Shown: positions 41,031 through 49,762, counted from the first letter of the stretch. The stretch is 64,000 nt of DNA from Alphaproteobacteria bacterium UBA3760 (GCA_002371155.1 DFGC01000010.1:1-64000), one strand, 5' to 3'. A program made the numbers and translations. Notes: generated from the letters alone by a model not told the origin.

Positions 41031-42059
41031 ATGAATAAATTTTGCGTTTGTTTTTTTGGCGCAGTATTTTTTGTGATGTTTGGGGCGGCGCACGCAAACG
41101 GTGATTTTGATTTTGACCGTTGGGATGAAATCCAGCAAAATATTCGCAGTTCTGCGGCGGCGGATGGTGTGTCGCAAACAACGATTGATGCAACATTAAA
41201 AAATCCTGTTTTTATTCCGCGTATTGTTTATAACGATAAAAATCAATCTGAATTCAAATTGACAATGTCTGAATATCTGAATCGCACGACGGGTGCAACG
41301 CGTGTTAAAACTGGTCGCGAAATGGCAAAAAAATATCCGACATTGTTAAATAAAACATACAACAAATACGGTGTTCCAAAACATGTTATGTTGGCGTTTT
41401 GGGGAATGGAATCAAATTATGGCGCAACAAAGTCTGCATATAAATTAAAGGACGCGTTTTTCACATTGATGTATGATGGTCGTCGCGAAAAATTTTTTAC
41501 AAACCAATTATTGGCATTGATGAAAATCGCCGATAAAAATAAATTGGATATAAATAATATTTATGGCAGTTGGGCGGGCGCCATGGGGCATTTTCAATTT
41601 ATCCCGACAACATTGGCGACATACGGTGCCGACGGTAATAACGACGGAAAAATTGATATTATAAATAATATCAGTGATGCGATGTTCAGTGCCGGAAACT
41701 ATCTGAATAAATTGGGCTGGAACGCGAACGAGAAAATCATACAACCGGTTTTAATACCATACGATTTTGATTTTGGGTTATTAAACGGCAAAAAAAAATA
41801 CAGTATTTCTGATTGGTCGAAAATGGGTGTTATGAATACCGATGGTTCGCCATTATCGCGCGATGCAACGGTCGTTGGCATTGTTGGTGATATGGACGCG
41901 GATACATCAAACCAAAATTTGGTTCCATCCCCGGACAATGATGTTGTTGCCGGTCGCGTTGCATATTTGACATATCCGAATTTTTACAGAATAAAAAAAT
42001 GGAATAATTCTAATTGGTATGCCATCGCCATTGGTGTGTTATCTGAAAAATTAAAATAA
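41031..42059 (+). CDS. mltB: MltB-type lytic murein transglycosylase
   Basis: Cleaves the glycan strands of peptidoglycan to 1,6-anhydromuropeptides. It has 342 residues with a signal peptide (MNKFCVCFFGAVFFVMFGAAHA). The SLT_2/MltB core shows the catalytic Glu in MLAFWGMESNYGATKS, then YDGRREKFFTNQLLAL and GSWAGAMGHFQFIPTTLATYGAD with the DGNNDGKIDI stretch. No lipobox is seen, so it would be soluble in the periplasm, unlike lipidated E. coli MltB. GGGGTTGG precedes the ATG at 41031; an ATG five codons earlier has no ribosome site. Confidence 0.92.
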   Translation: MNKFCVCFFGAVFFVMFGAAHANGDFDFDRWDEIQQNIRSSAAADGVSQTTIDATLKNPVFIPRIVYNDKNQSEFKLTMSEYLNRTTGATRVKTGREMAKKYPTLLNKTYNKYGVPKHVMLAFWGMESNYGATKSAYKLKDAFFTLMYDGRREKFFTNQLLALMKIADKNKLDINNIYGSWAGAMGHFQFIPTTLATYGADGNNDGKIDIINNISDAMFSAGNYLNKLGWNANEKIIQPVLIPYDFDFGLLNGKKKYSISDWSKMGVMNTDGSPLSRDATVVGIVGDMDADTSNQNLVPSPDNDVVAGRVAYLTYPNFYRIKKWNNSNWYAIAIGVLSEKLK

Positions 42060-42069
42060 AGAGAAATAT

Positions 42070-42858
42070 ATGGCATTTAAATTAGGCGATTATGAAGTAA
42101 AAATTGCTAATAGTCTAGAAGAACGTCGCCAGGTTCGCGCGTTGCGATACAGATGTTTTGTTCAGGAAGAGGGCGCGTCTGCCACCCCAGAGCAAAAAAA
42201 ACTGCGCGAAGAATGGGATAAATATGATGTTTTTGCGGAATATTTAATCGTTTTGCATAATGGAAATGTTGTGGGAACATATCGTATAATAAATCGTGAT
42301 GCGGCAGAAAAAATGGGCGGTTTTTATACAGAAACAGAATTCGATATTTCTAAAATAAAAAAATCTGGGGCAAATATTGCGGAAATGTCGCGCGCATGTG
42401 TTGCACCCGAATATCGCGACAAGAAAATAATATTGCGATTATTGTGGGCGGGATTGGATGAGTATATAAAAAATAACAATATCGACATATTGTTTGGTAT
42501 GGCATCTTTTATGGGAACAAATCCAGAAAAATCGGCAATGGCTTTGTCGTATCTGTATCATAATCATTTGGCATCCCCAGATTTACGCGCCAATGTTAAA
42601 AAAGCGCAAAATAACAAGAATCAAGATTTTACTAAAATGAATTTGGTGGCCCCTGATTTATTAGATTTAAGAACGGCACGTAATGAAATGCCCCCATTAA
42701 TCAAAGGTTATTTGAATTTAAATGCAAAATTTGGCGATGGCGTATTCATTGATAAGAAGTTCAATTCTTACGAGGTTTTTGTTGTATTGCGAACACGCGA
42801 TATAAACCCAGAATACAAACAACGTTTTTTATCGGGCTTGACACGTGCACGTAATTAA
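42070..42858 (+). CDS. olsB: OlsB-like ornithine acyl-ACP N-acyltransferase, copy 1
   Basis: GNAT-fold acyltransferase of 262 residues. By family it transfers a 3-hydroxyacyl chain from ACP to ornithine, giving lyso-ornithine lipid. Diagnostic segments: RRQVRALRYRCFVQEEGA, NVVGTYRIINRDAAEKMGGF, a YTETEFDI stretch, AEMSRACVAPEYR, LFGMASFMGTNP and SYLYHNHLA. The second copy follows at 42946 and shares a 77-bp stretch of identical DNA (42343-42419 versus 43219-43295). Copy 1 lacks the C-terminal extension of copy 2. An olsA-like gene follows. AAGAGAAATAT lies before the start, 10 nt after mltB. Confidence 0.82.
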   Translation: MAFKLGDYEVKIANSLEERRQVRALRYRCFVQEEGASATPEQKKLREEWDKYDVFAEYLIVLHNGNVVGTYRIINRDAAEKMGGFYTETEFDISKIKKSGANIAEMSRACVAPEYRDKKIILRLLWAGLDEYIKNNNIDILFGMASFMGTNPEKSAMALSYLYHNHLASPDLRANVKKAQNNKNQDFTKMNLVAPDLLDLRTARNEMPPLIKGYLNLNAKFGDGVFIDKKFNSYEVFVVLRTRDINPEYKQRFLSGLTRARN

Positions 42859-42945
42859 AGATATTTAGTAATTAAAATAAATCTGTTGATATATGGGGTT
42901 TGTTTTGCTATTCTTTTTACACAATATATAAAGGATAAAAAATAA

Positions 42946-43908
42946 ATGACTATAAAAGTTCGTGATTTCGAGGTGCGTTTAACCCGCACCAAAGAAGAAC
43001 GTCGCCAGGTTCGCGCCTTGCGATATGCGGTCTTTGTCGAAGAAGAGGGTGCGTCTGCCACCGAAGAACAAAAAAACCTGCGCGAAGAATATGATTCTTA
43101 TGACCGGTTTGCGGAATATTTGGGCGTGTTTCACAATGGGAAAATCGTTGGAACATATCGCATAATAAATCGCGATGCGGCGGAAAAAATGGGCGGTTTT
43201 TATACCGAAACAGAATTTGATATTTCTAAAATAAAAAAATCTGGGGCAAATATTGCGGAAATGTCGCGCGCATGTGTTGCACCCGAATATCGCGAAAATG
43301 CGCTGGTTATGCGCCTGTTATGGGCGGGGTTGGGCGAATATATTGTTCGAAATAAAATTGGTATTGTTTTTGGTGTTGCGTCATGGACGGGAACAAATCC
43401 GGCGGCATCTGCCCAGGCGATTTCGTATTTGTATTATAATCATTTATCACCATTGCGTTTGCGTGCGACGGTTGATACAACAAAATTGGTTGATGGGGTA
43501 AATCCGAAATTGACCCGCATGAATATTTTGCCGGCTGTTTTTGTTGATTCAAATATGGCGCGTCGTGAAATGACCCCGTTAATCAAGGGGTATCTGCGTA
43601 TAAACGCGACATTTGGTCGTGGTGTGTTTATCGACAAACCGTTTAACACATACGATGTGTTTGTCATGTTGCGAACCCGTGATATGAATGCGGTATATAA
43701 AAAACATTTTTTGGGAACAGATGAAACTTTTGACGGCGAAGATTTCGAATTGCCATCGAACTTTATCCAAACATTGGGTAAATTTATAACCACACCTGCC
43801 AAGGGTGCGGTGCGTGTTGTGCGTTCTGTATTCGCGTTTTTATTACGCGAAGATGCGGCGGATGCCGAATTTATCCAAGAAGACAAACCAACCGAAGAAG
43901 AGGAATAA
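42946..43908 (+). CDS. olsB: OlsB-like ornithine acyl-ACP N-acyltransferase, copy 2
   Basis: Second tandem OlsB-like acyltransferase, 320 residues. It has the same GNAT core (RRQVRALRYAVFVEEEGA, VGTYRIINRDAAEKMGGF, AEMSRACVAPEYR, VFGVASWTGTNP, SYLYYNHLSPLRLRA). A roughly 60-residue acidic tail ends in an EED-rich stretch (FIQEDKPTEEEE). AAAGGATAAAAAATAA precedes the ATG. Its stop lies 2 nt before the olsA-like ATG, so this copy is the one coupled to the second step. Divergent N- and C-terminal parts around an identical central patch suggest duplication with later gene conversion. The two copies may differ in acyl chain or acceptor. Confidence 0.82.
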   Translation: MTIKVRDFEVRLTRTKEERRQVRALRYAVFVEEEGASATEEQKNLREEYDSYDRFAEYLGVFHNGKIVGTYRIINRDAAEKMGGFYTETEFDISKIKKSGANIAEMSRACVAPEYRENALVMRLLWAGLGEYIVRNKIGIVFGVASWTGTNPAASAQAISYLYYNHLSPLRLRATVDTTKLVDGVNPKLTRMNILPAVFVDSNMARREMTPLIKGYLRINATFGRGVFIDKPFNTYDVFVMLRTRDMNAVYKKHFLGTDETFDGEDFELPSNFIQTLGKFITTPAKGAVRVVRSVFAFLLREDAADAEFIQEDKPTEEEE

Positions 43909-43910
43909 AA

Positions 43911-44747
43911 ATGCGTGTTATGGCTGATAAATGCAAAACAAATATTTTTGATAATATATCGGCGGTGTTTCGTGCGGTATTTTTTGTTGTAATTGTGTTT
44001 CTGCATTTGCCGATTTTGGTGATAATTCCACGCGGGCGGCTTTCTGTGAAATATATGCGGTTTTTTATGTGGACAATCGGGCTGCCGGTTGGTGTCCGGG
44101 TCAGAACGCATGGTAATTTATCAAAAAAACGTCCACTGATGTGTGTTGCAAATCATATATCGGTGTTTGAATTATTTTCTATACCAATCGGATATGGTTG
44201 TTCATTTGTGGGAAAAATCGATATTGCATCATATCCATTGGTTGGTTGGATTGCAAAAAAGTTTGGTGTTGTGTTTGTTGACCGTCGCCCATCCCACGCG
44301 ATTGAGGCTTTGGCGGCGATGTCAAAACAATTGCATACCGCGTCATACCCCGTTGTCATTTTTCCCGAGGGTACCACAACCAACGGCGCATATGTTCGCG
44401 AATTCAAATCTGCGATGTTTAATATGGTCGAAGAAATAAAAGATTTGACAATTCAACCATTGGTTATAACATATAAAACCCGTCGTGGCAAATGTGTTAA
44501 TGACCAGGTTTTGGCAAACGATTACGCGTATTTTGACAACGCGAAACAAACCGCCGGCCCCCGTTGCGAGGTTGAACGCAGTGCGTTTGGTCAAATATTT
44601 CATATTGCAAAACTGGGCGGAATTACGGTTGATATAACGGCATTGGAACCTGTATCGGTTGCCGGCAAAGACCGCAAAGAAATTGCAAAAATCTTGCATG
44701 ATATAGTATCAAACAAATACATGGAATTAAAAGATAAAGAGATATAA
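43911..44747 (+). CDS. olsA: OlsA/PlsC-like 1-acylglycerol-3-phosphate-type acyltransferase
   Basis: Membrane-associated acyltransferase of 278 residues, most likely the second step of ornithine-lipid synthesis. An N-terminal hydrophobic segment (AVFFVVIVFLHLPILVIIP) is followed by the catalytic block VANHISVFELF. The usual HX4D motif reads HX4E here, since the residue after HISVF is Glu. Other blocks are intact: FVGKIDIASYPLVGWIAKKF with FVDRR, and VIFPEGTTTNG. The position directly behind two olsB copies supports OlsA, although a general PlsC activity cannot be excluded. GAGGAAT, inside the end of the preceding gene, is the ribosome site. Confidence 0.8.
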   Translation: MRVMADKCKTNIFDNISAVFRAVFFVVIVFLHLPILVIIPRGRLSVKYMRFFMWTIGLPVGVRVRTHGNLSKKRPLMCVANHISVFELFSIPIGYGCSFVGKIDIASYPLVGWIAKKFGVVFVDRRPSHAIEALAAMSKQLHTASYPVVIFPEGTTTNGAYVREFKSAMFNMVEEIKDLTIQPLVITYKTRRGKCVNDQVLANDYAYFDNAKQTAGPRCEVERSAFGQIFHIAKLGGITVDITALEPVSVAGKDRKEIAKILHDIVSNKYMELKDKEI

Positions 44748-44749
44748 AA

Positions 44750-46186
44750 ATGAAAACGGCAATAACACCAACCAGAACTGAAAATTTTAGTGAATGGTAT
44801 CAAAATTTAATTGTTGCGGCGGATTTGGCGGAAAATGCGCCTGTGCGTGGTTGCATGACGATAAAGCCATATGGTTGGGCAATTTGGGAACTGATGCGCG
44901 AACAAATGGACAAACGCATCAAGGCCGCGGGTGTTCAAAATGCGAATTTCCCATTACTGATACCAATTGCATATTTTAATCGCGAGGCGGAACATGTCGC
45001 GGGTTTTGCCAAAGAGGCGGCGGTTGTCACACATTATCGTTTGAAAATGATTGACGGTAAATTGCAACCGGACCCCGATGCAGAATTAACGGAACCTTAT
45101 GTTATTCGTCCAACATCCGAAACCATTATTGGCGAGGCTATGTCCCGTTGGGTGCAATCTTGGCGTGATTTGCCGATGAAGTTGAATCAGTGGGTAAATG
45201 TTATGCGCTGGGAAATGCGGCCGCGTATGTTTTTGCGCACATCGGAATTTAATTGGCAAGAAGGTCATAATGTTTTTGCAACCCACGAAGACGCAAATGC
45301 CGACGCAAAAAAAATGCACAAAATGTATGCGGACTATATGCGGGATGTTTTGGCGGCCCCGGTTATTGCCGGTGAAAAAACACCCGAAGAAAGATTTGCC
45401 GGTGCCGACCACACATACACCGTCGAACAAATTATGCAAGATGGCAAGGCTTTACAGGCGGGCACATCACACGATTTGGGACAACATTTTGCAAAATCTT
45501 TTAATATTCAATATCTGGGAACCGATGGCAAATTACAATACGCATGGACGACATCTTGGGGAACATCAACCCGTATGATGGGCGGACTGTTTATGATTCA
45601 TTCGGACGATGATGGTTTGGTTTTACCACCGGCCGTTGCGCCATATCAAATTGTGATTATTCCAATCGTTCGCGAAGAAAACACAGATGCATTAAATAAA
45701 TATGCCGAAGATCTGGGCGAAAAATTGCGTGAATTGGATTTGCGTGTTTTGGTGGACACGACCGATATGCGCGCACCTGATAAAATGTGGAAATGGATTA
45801 AACGCGGTGTGCCATTGCGTGTTGAAATCGGCGCGCGTGAAATGGAAAATAATTCTGTCACAATTACCCGTCGTGATTTGGGCAAAGAATCCAAACAAAC
45901 GGTATCTGTGGACGAATTGTTGAAAACCGCACCCGATTTGATGAAACAAATGCAACGCGAAATGTATGAACGGGCGTTGGCGCGCCAGCAATCACAAATT
46001 CACGATGTTGCAACATTGGCGGATTTGGAACAAGAATTAGAACGCGGCACAACGGGATTTTTCCGCATTAAATATGATTTAACATTAAATGCGGAATTTG
46101 ACGGATTGATTGAAAAATATAAAATCAGTCGCCGGTGTCTGGATGCGAATGACCCAAGTTTTGTCTATGTTGCAAAATCATATTAA
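44750..46186 (+). CDS. proS: Prolyl-tRNA synthetase, archaeal/eukaryal type
   Basis: Charges tRNA-Pro. It has 478 residues of class II type. Motifs: TIKPYGWAIWELM and NFPLLIPIAYFNREAEHVAG near the start, VIRPTSETIIGEAMSRWV, NVMRWEMRPRMFLRTSEFNW (motif 2) and MMGGLFMIHSDDDG (motif 3), then an anticodon-binding domain and a C-terminal end in YVAKSY. It lacks the editing insertion of the long bacterial ProRS. It belongs to the archaeal/eukaryal-like form found in some bacteria, not the short bacterial form usual in alphaproteobacteria; this suggests horizontal acquisition. It starts 2 nt after olsA and ends at a good terminator. Confidence 0.93.
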   Translation: MKTAITPTRTENFSEWYQNLIVAADLAENAPVRGCMTIKPYGWAIWELMREQMDKRIKAAGVQNANFPLLIPIAYFNREAEHVAGFAKEAAVVTHYRLKMIDGKLQPDPDAELTEPYVIRPTSETIIGEAMSRWVQSWRDLPMKLNQWVNVMRWEMRPRMFLRTSEFNWQEGHNVFATHEDANADAKKMHKMYADYMRDVLAAPVIAGEKTPEERFAGADHTYTVEQIMQDGKALQAGTSHDLGQHFAKSFNIQYLGTDGKLQYAWTTSWGTSTRMMGGLFMIHSDDDGLVLPPAVAPYQIVIIPIVREENTDALNKYAEDLGEKLRELDLRVLVDTTDMRAPDKMWKWIKRGVPLRVEIGAREMENNSVTITRRDLGKESKQTVSVDELLKTAPDLMKQMQREMYERALARQQSQIHDVATLADLEQELERGTTGFFRIKYDLTLNAEFDGLIEKYKISRRCLDANDPSFVYVAKSY

Positions 46187-46193
46187 AAAATAT

Positions 46194-46218
46194 CAGGGAT
46201 TTTCATCCCTGTTTTTTT
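46194..46218 (+). terminator. Terminator after proS
   Basis: CAGGGAT-TTTC-ATCCCTG hairpin followed by T7. Confidence 0.85.
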
Positions 46219-46241
46219 ATTAAAACAAATCCGGTTAAATA

Positions 46242-46250
46242 TGATATAAT
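46242..46250 (+). promoter_or_regulatory. Extended -10 promoter for ldh
   Basis: TGA-TATAAT, 31 nt before the ldh start; no clear -35. The same ATGATATAAT box recurs before genes at 56237, 63145 and 61880. Confidence 0.5.
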
Positions 46251-46281
46251 AAACAAAAAAAACAAGAGCAGGGGGGATTTT

Positions 46282-47205
46282 ATGAAAGTCGCAATTATTG
46301 GTTTGGGTTCGGTTGGTTCGGCGGTTGCAACCGCAATTAAAAATACAGGCCTGGTTCACGAAATGGTTTTGTTTGACCGCGATGCGGTCCGTAGTCAAGC
46401 GGCCGCGGCGGATTTGGGGCATGCGGCGGCTTTTTCGTTTGATGTAAAAATAACGGCTGCAAATTCGTATCGTGAAATCCGTGGTTCTGAAATAGTGGTG
46501 ATTGCCGCCGGCGCGAATCAAAAACCGGGACAAACACGCACAGATTTATTGTCGGCAAATGCAAATGTCATTCGCGATATTATCCCACGCGTCATGGCAA
46601 ATACAGACCCCAAAACGATTAAAATAATTATCGTCACCAATCCGTTGGATGTTATGGTGATGTTGGCGCGTGATTTGTCCGGCCTGCCATCCGCGCGGGT
46701 TATTGGAACGGGGACAATGTTGGATTCGGCGCGCCTGCGCACGATATTGGCACGTGCATTGGATGTGTCCCCAATGTCGATAAATGCGTATGTTTTGGGT
46801 GAACATGGCGATTCGTCGGTTGTGAATTGGGAATCGGCATGTGTTGGTGCGATTCCATTAAATGATTTTTGTCGCACGACAAAAATACCTTTATCCCAAA
46901 CAACGCGTCGCACGATTGAATATCGGGTTCACAACGCAGCCTATGAGATTATAAACGGTCGTGGTGCAACATGGGACGGTATTGGTGCCGCGGTAAATGA
47001 TTTGTTGCGTTGCATAATAAACGATGAAAAAAGAATTTTAACTGTATCAACATGCGCGCCCAAAACAAACCTGGCGATGTCGATGCCAACGATTGTTGGT
47101 GCCGCCGGTGCAGTGCGTGTTTTGACACCACACCTGGCCCCCACAGAAAGCAAGGCTTTACATGCCAGTTCGCGCATCATCAAAAAAAATTACAACAATA
47201 TTTAA
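46282..47205 (+). CDS. ldh: L-lactate dehydrogenase
   Basis: NAD-dependent interconversion of pyruvate and L-lactate. It has 307 residues with a Rossmann start IIGLGSVGSAVA. The specificity position is Gln80 in AAGANQKPGQTR, which marks lactate rather than malate dehydrogenase (Arg there); Arg86 is the catalytic arginine. GTMLDSARLR and the catalytic-His box GEHGDSS are present. A GCAGGGGGGAT site precedes the ATG. This suggests fermentative lactate production or use. The gene is monocistronic with an extended -10 promoter. Confidence 0.93.
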   Translation: MKVAIIGLGSVGSAVATAIKNTGLVHEMVLFDRDAVRSQAAAADLGHAAAFSFDVKITAANSYREIRGSEIVVIAAGANQKPGQTRTDLLSANANVIRDIIPRVMANTDPKTIKIIIVTNPLDVMVMLARDLSGLPSARVIGTGTMLDSARLRTILARALDVSPMSINAYVLGEHGDSSVVNWESACVGAIPLNDFCRTTKIPLSQTTRRTIEYRVHNAAYEIINGRGATWDGIGAAVNDLLRCIINDEKRILTVSTCAPKTNLAMSMPTIVGAAGAVRVLTPHLAPTESKALHASSRIIKKNYNNI

Positions 47206-47270
47206 TGGATTTTAATCGTATTTATTTGCATTAAATTTGCATTTATAATTGTGTCATAAGGAATTCTGAT

Positions 47271-47573
47271 ATGACACATGACGATATTGAATACGAAGTT
47301 TTGCCAGATGGATGTGGTTTTTGTGCCAAATGTCATGGCGAAAATATTGGTGAAATAACTTTCGTAAAAATTGGTATAGACAAATTGATGATTGACCACA
47401 CATTCATAGAATCGAATTATCAAAATTTTCCGATTGCATTTAACCTGGTAAATCGTGTTGTGAAATTGGCCCGCACCCAACATCGCAAGGTTTTAACAAT
47501 ATGTCCATCTGTTTTAAATGTTTTTGCCGGACATCCAGAATTTGATGATGTGCGATTGATGAACGCACAATAA
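47271..47573 (+). CDS. YjdJ-type small GNAT-like N-acetyltransferase
   Basis: Small GNAT-fold protein of 100 residues resembling the one-domain group that includes YjdJ and COG2388. It has GEITFVKIGIDKLMIDHTF (strands), an AR.HRKVLTICPSV segment with a Cys in the usual active position, and HPEFDDV at the end. Substrate unknown; some relatives acetylate small molecules or only bind CoA. AAGGAATTC precedes the ATG. Confidence 0.7.
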   Translation: MTHDDIEYEVLPDGCGFCAKCHGENIGEITFVKIGIDKLMIDHTFIESNYQNFPIAFNLVNRVVKLARTQHRKVLTICPSVLNVFAGHPEFDDVRLMNAQ

Positions 47574-47602
47574 AATAAATGCAAATTTTTCATAAAAATA
47601 TC

Positions 47603-47632
47603 TTGCGTGATTTGTATAGTATTTTCTATAAT
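47603..47632 (+). promoter_or_regulatory. Promoter for the thioredoxin-like gene
   Basis: TTGCGT (47603-47608), 18-nt spacer, consensus TATAAT (47627-47632), 24 nt before the start codon. Confidence 0.6.
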
Positions 47633-47656
47633 ACCATCACGATAAAAGGAGAATTT

Positions 47657-48238
47657 ATGAAAAATACATTTTTTGTGGCATTGATGGGGTTATGCTTGAT
47701 TGGTGGGGCGAACGCCGCCAATATGACGATTTATTATTCGCCGACATGCCCGCATTGTCATCATGTCAAAGATTTCACAAACAACAATTTTATTTATGAA
47801 TATCCAACAATAACGGTGACATTGGTTGATGCAACATTACCTGAAAACAGAACAATGTTTATGGATACATTAAAGGCTTGTGATTTTTCATCGGGTGGTG
47901 TACCGGTGATTAAAATTGGCGACAAATGTTTCCAGGGATTTTTGGAAACAATGGCGGACGAAATGCGTGCCGCGATAGAGGTTGACTTGTCCGATATGGA
48001 AAAGAAAAATGCATTGGATGTAAAAAATGCAATCGCGGCGGACGGGGACGCATATCGCGATGAACATCCAACACCGGTTGCGTCGGTTGTGGAATATACG
48101 GCGCAAACGGCGGATGTGGATACTGAAAAAAAAACTAGTGCATCTGATAACAAATTTGCATCGTGGACATTGGCGATTTTGGCATTTGTAATTTTGGTAT
48201 TCAGTGTTGCCATGTCGCATCGCAAATCAAAAAAATAA
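47657..48238 (+). CDS. Periplasmic thioredoxin/glutaredoxin-like protein with C-terminal anchor
   Basis: Exported thiol-disulfide protein of 193 residues. The signal peptide (MKNTFFVALMGLCLIGGANA) leads into a thioredoxin-fold domain with the redox motif CPHC in IYYSPTCPHCHHVKDF and the cis-Pro in GGVPVIKIGDKCF. A charged linker and a C-terminal membrane helix (SWTLAILAFVILVFSVAM) with a basic tail follow. The CPHC dipeptide matches DsbA, suggesting oxidant or isomerase activity on the many Cys-rich exported proteins of this genome; that is inference. The ATG at 47657 follows AAAAGGAG; codons upstream lie in the promoter region. Confidence 0.82.
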   Translation: MKNTFFVALMGLCLIGGANAANMTIYYSPTCPHCHHVKDFTNNNFIYEYPTITVTLVDATLPENRTMFMDTLKACDFSSGGVPVIKIGDKCFQGFLETMADEMRAAIEVDLSDMEKKNALDVKNAIAADGDAYRDEHPTPVASVVEYTAQTADVDTEKKTSASDNKFASWTLAILAFVILVFSVAMSHRKSKK

Positions 48239-48256
48239 AAACAACAGGGTTAAATA

Positions 48257-49057
48257 ATGTTTGATTTAACAAGTCTGGATTATATTTATATTGTCGTGCT
48301 GTTGGCATCAACGGTGTGGGCAACGATTCGTGGTGGTGTATATGAAACAATCGCAACATTGTCGTGGATTGCGGCGGCGATTGCGGCGCGTTTTGCATCC
48401 CCATGGTTGGATGGTGTTTTTCAATCATGGTTCAAATTGCCTGATTCCACCGTCGTGACATTGGTTGCGTCATATTTTGTTGTGTTCTTTGTAATATTGT
48501 TGATGGTGGGGTTTGTGAACCAAAGGTTGCGCGACAGAATCCAAGAATCCATGATGAATGTGACCGACCATACATTGGGGGTTATATTTGGAATTATACG
48601 CGGAATTGTCGTTATGGGAATTGCGTATTGGGTTATGTTGTGGTATTTTTCAGATATCCCGCATATGCCTGCATGGATTGAAAATGCGCGCACGCGTCCG
48701 GTGATGCAATTGACGGCGGTGAAATTAGACGAATGGTTTTTACCGGGTGGTGAAAATAAATTGTTGGCGCGTGATGTGGCGGGCACGAAACAGGCGGACG
48801 AAATTTATAAAAATTTAATAAACCCGGCGGTGTCTGCGGTGAATGAAATTAAAAACGGTGAACCGCGTTCGCGTGATACAAATAAAAAATCTGAAACGAC
48901 TAATCCTGCAACAAATGCCGCGACAAAACCGGCAACGCAAAAAAACGATGCCGATACCGGATACAAATCATCTGAACGGACCGCATTGGAAAACCAGTTG
49001 TTGCAAATCGAAACATCTGCGCGGGCGCATATGGAACGGGACAAAAATCAGAAATAA
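48257..49057 (+). CDS. cvpA: CvpA-family membrane protein
   Basis: Inner-membrane protein of 266 residues with four membrane helices in the first 150 residues. CvpA features: a first helix with LDYIYIVVLLASTVWATIRG, the following WIAAAIAARFASPWL, VASYFVVFFVILLMVGFV, and HTLGVIFGIIRGIVVMGIAY. A long hydrophilic Asn/Thr/Lys-rich C-terminal tail (about 190-266) is cytoplasmic or periplasmic. CvpA is linked to colicin V export, biofilm and envelope robustness, with no known enzymatic role. AGGG precedes the start, and the gene follows the thioredoxin-like gene by 18 nt. purF is not adjacent. Confidence 0.87.
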   Translation: MFDLTSLDYIYIVVLLASTVWATIRGGVYETIATLSWIAAAIAARFASPWLDGVFQSWFKLPDSTVVTLVASYFVVFFVILLMVGFVNQRLRDRIQESMMNVTDHTLGVIFGIIRGIVVMGIAYWVMLWYFSDIPHMPAWIENARTRPVMQLTAVKLDEWFLPGGENKLLARDVAGTKQADEIYKNLINPAVSAVNEIKNGEPRSRDTNKKSETTNPATNAATKPATQKNDADTGYKSSERTALENQLLQIETSARAHMERDKNQK

Positions 49058-49067
49058 TGATATATAT

Positions 49068-49096
49068 AAAATCCCCGATTTATTGGGGATTTTTTC
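49068..49096 (+). terminator. Terminator after cvpA
   Basis: AAAATCCCC / GGGGATTTT stem with an 8-nt loop and a short T-run. Confidence 0.75.
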
Positions 49097-49170
49097 TTGG
49101 GCAAATGTTCTTGGGGCGCATGCGTAATTTTTATGTCAAAATACAAGTGTAAAGCCCCAAAGGATAAAAA

Positions 49171-49668
49171 ATGTTATTAAAACCAAAAATATATATCACC
49201 GTATTATTTATCTATGAAATCGTCGCAGTAATGTTTTTGCATTGTCAAAACATGTGCACGCCTGTGCTTGGGATGACCGCATGCCAAGATTGGTTTCGGT
49301 ATTTTGCCGCATGTATAGTTATCCCGGGATTAGTATCTTTGATATGGATGTGGGTTGACACAATATGTCATGCCTATCGCAACAGGTTTTTCCGCCGTGC
49401 GCGTGGCGCATTGGTTGATATATTGGACGGATTGCGCGACCGGTTGTCTGAAAAAATATCGCGCGAAGATATTGAACGTTATATAACCGTTGCGTCATTA
49501 TATGGCATAAAATACTATATGTCGCACAATGAAAAGTTCAGGGCGGTCTTGCACGAAATAGCCCCCGAAACCCGCGAATGGGATTTGGACGAAGACACGG
49601 AAACCAAACAAAATCGCGCCCGCAAAAATAAATCGAATCAAAATAAATCAAACCGTCGCAAAAAATAA
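49171..49668 (+). CDS. Hypothetical two-helix membrane protein, basic C-terminus
   Basis: Unrecognised protein of 165 residues. It has two membrane helices (about 8-24 and 42-66, the latter with FAACIVIPGLVSLIWMW). A helical cytoplasmic domain includes ARGALVDILDGLRDRLSEKI and a short Tyr-rich part. The C-terminal tail is very rich in Lys, Arg and Asn (about 145-165), suggesting nucleic acid or phospholipid contact. AAAGGAT precedes the ATG, and a strong terminator follows. No function is proposed. Confidence 0.7.
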   Translation: MLLKPKIYITVLFIYEIVAVMFLHCQNMCTPVLGMTACQDWFRYFAACIVIPGLVSLIWMWVDTICHAYRNRFFRRARGALVDILDGLRDRLSEKISREDIERYITVASLYGIKYYMSHNEKFRAVLHEIAPETREWDLDEDTETKQNRARKNKSNQNKSNRRKK

Positions 49669-49715
49669 AATTAAACGACGCAAAATTTATCCCCTTTTGT
49701 TTTGCCAAAAACGAC

Positions 49716-49744
49716 CACGCCGCATCTCGCGGCGTGTTTTTTTT
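49716..49744 (+). terminator. Terminator after the 49171-49668 gene
   Basis: CACGCCGC-ATCTC-GCGGCGTG stem followed by T8. Confidence 0.85.
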
Positions 49745-49762
49745 ATGAAAAATATATGCAAT

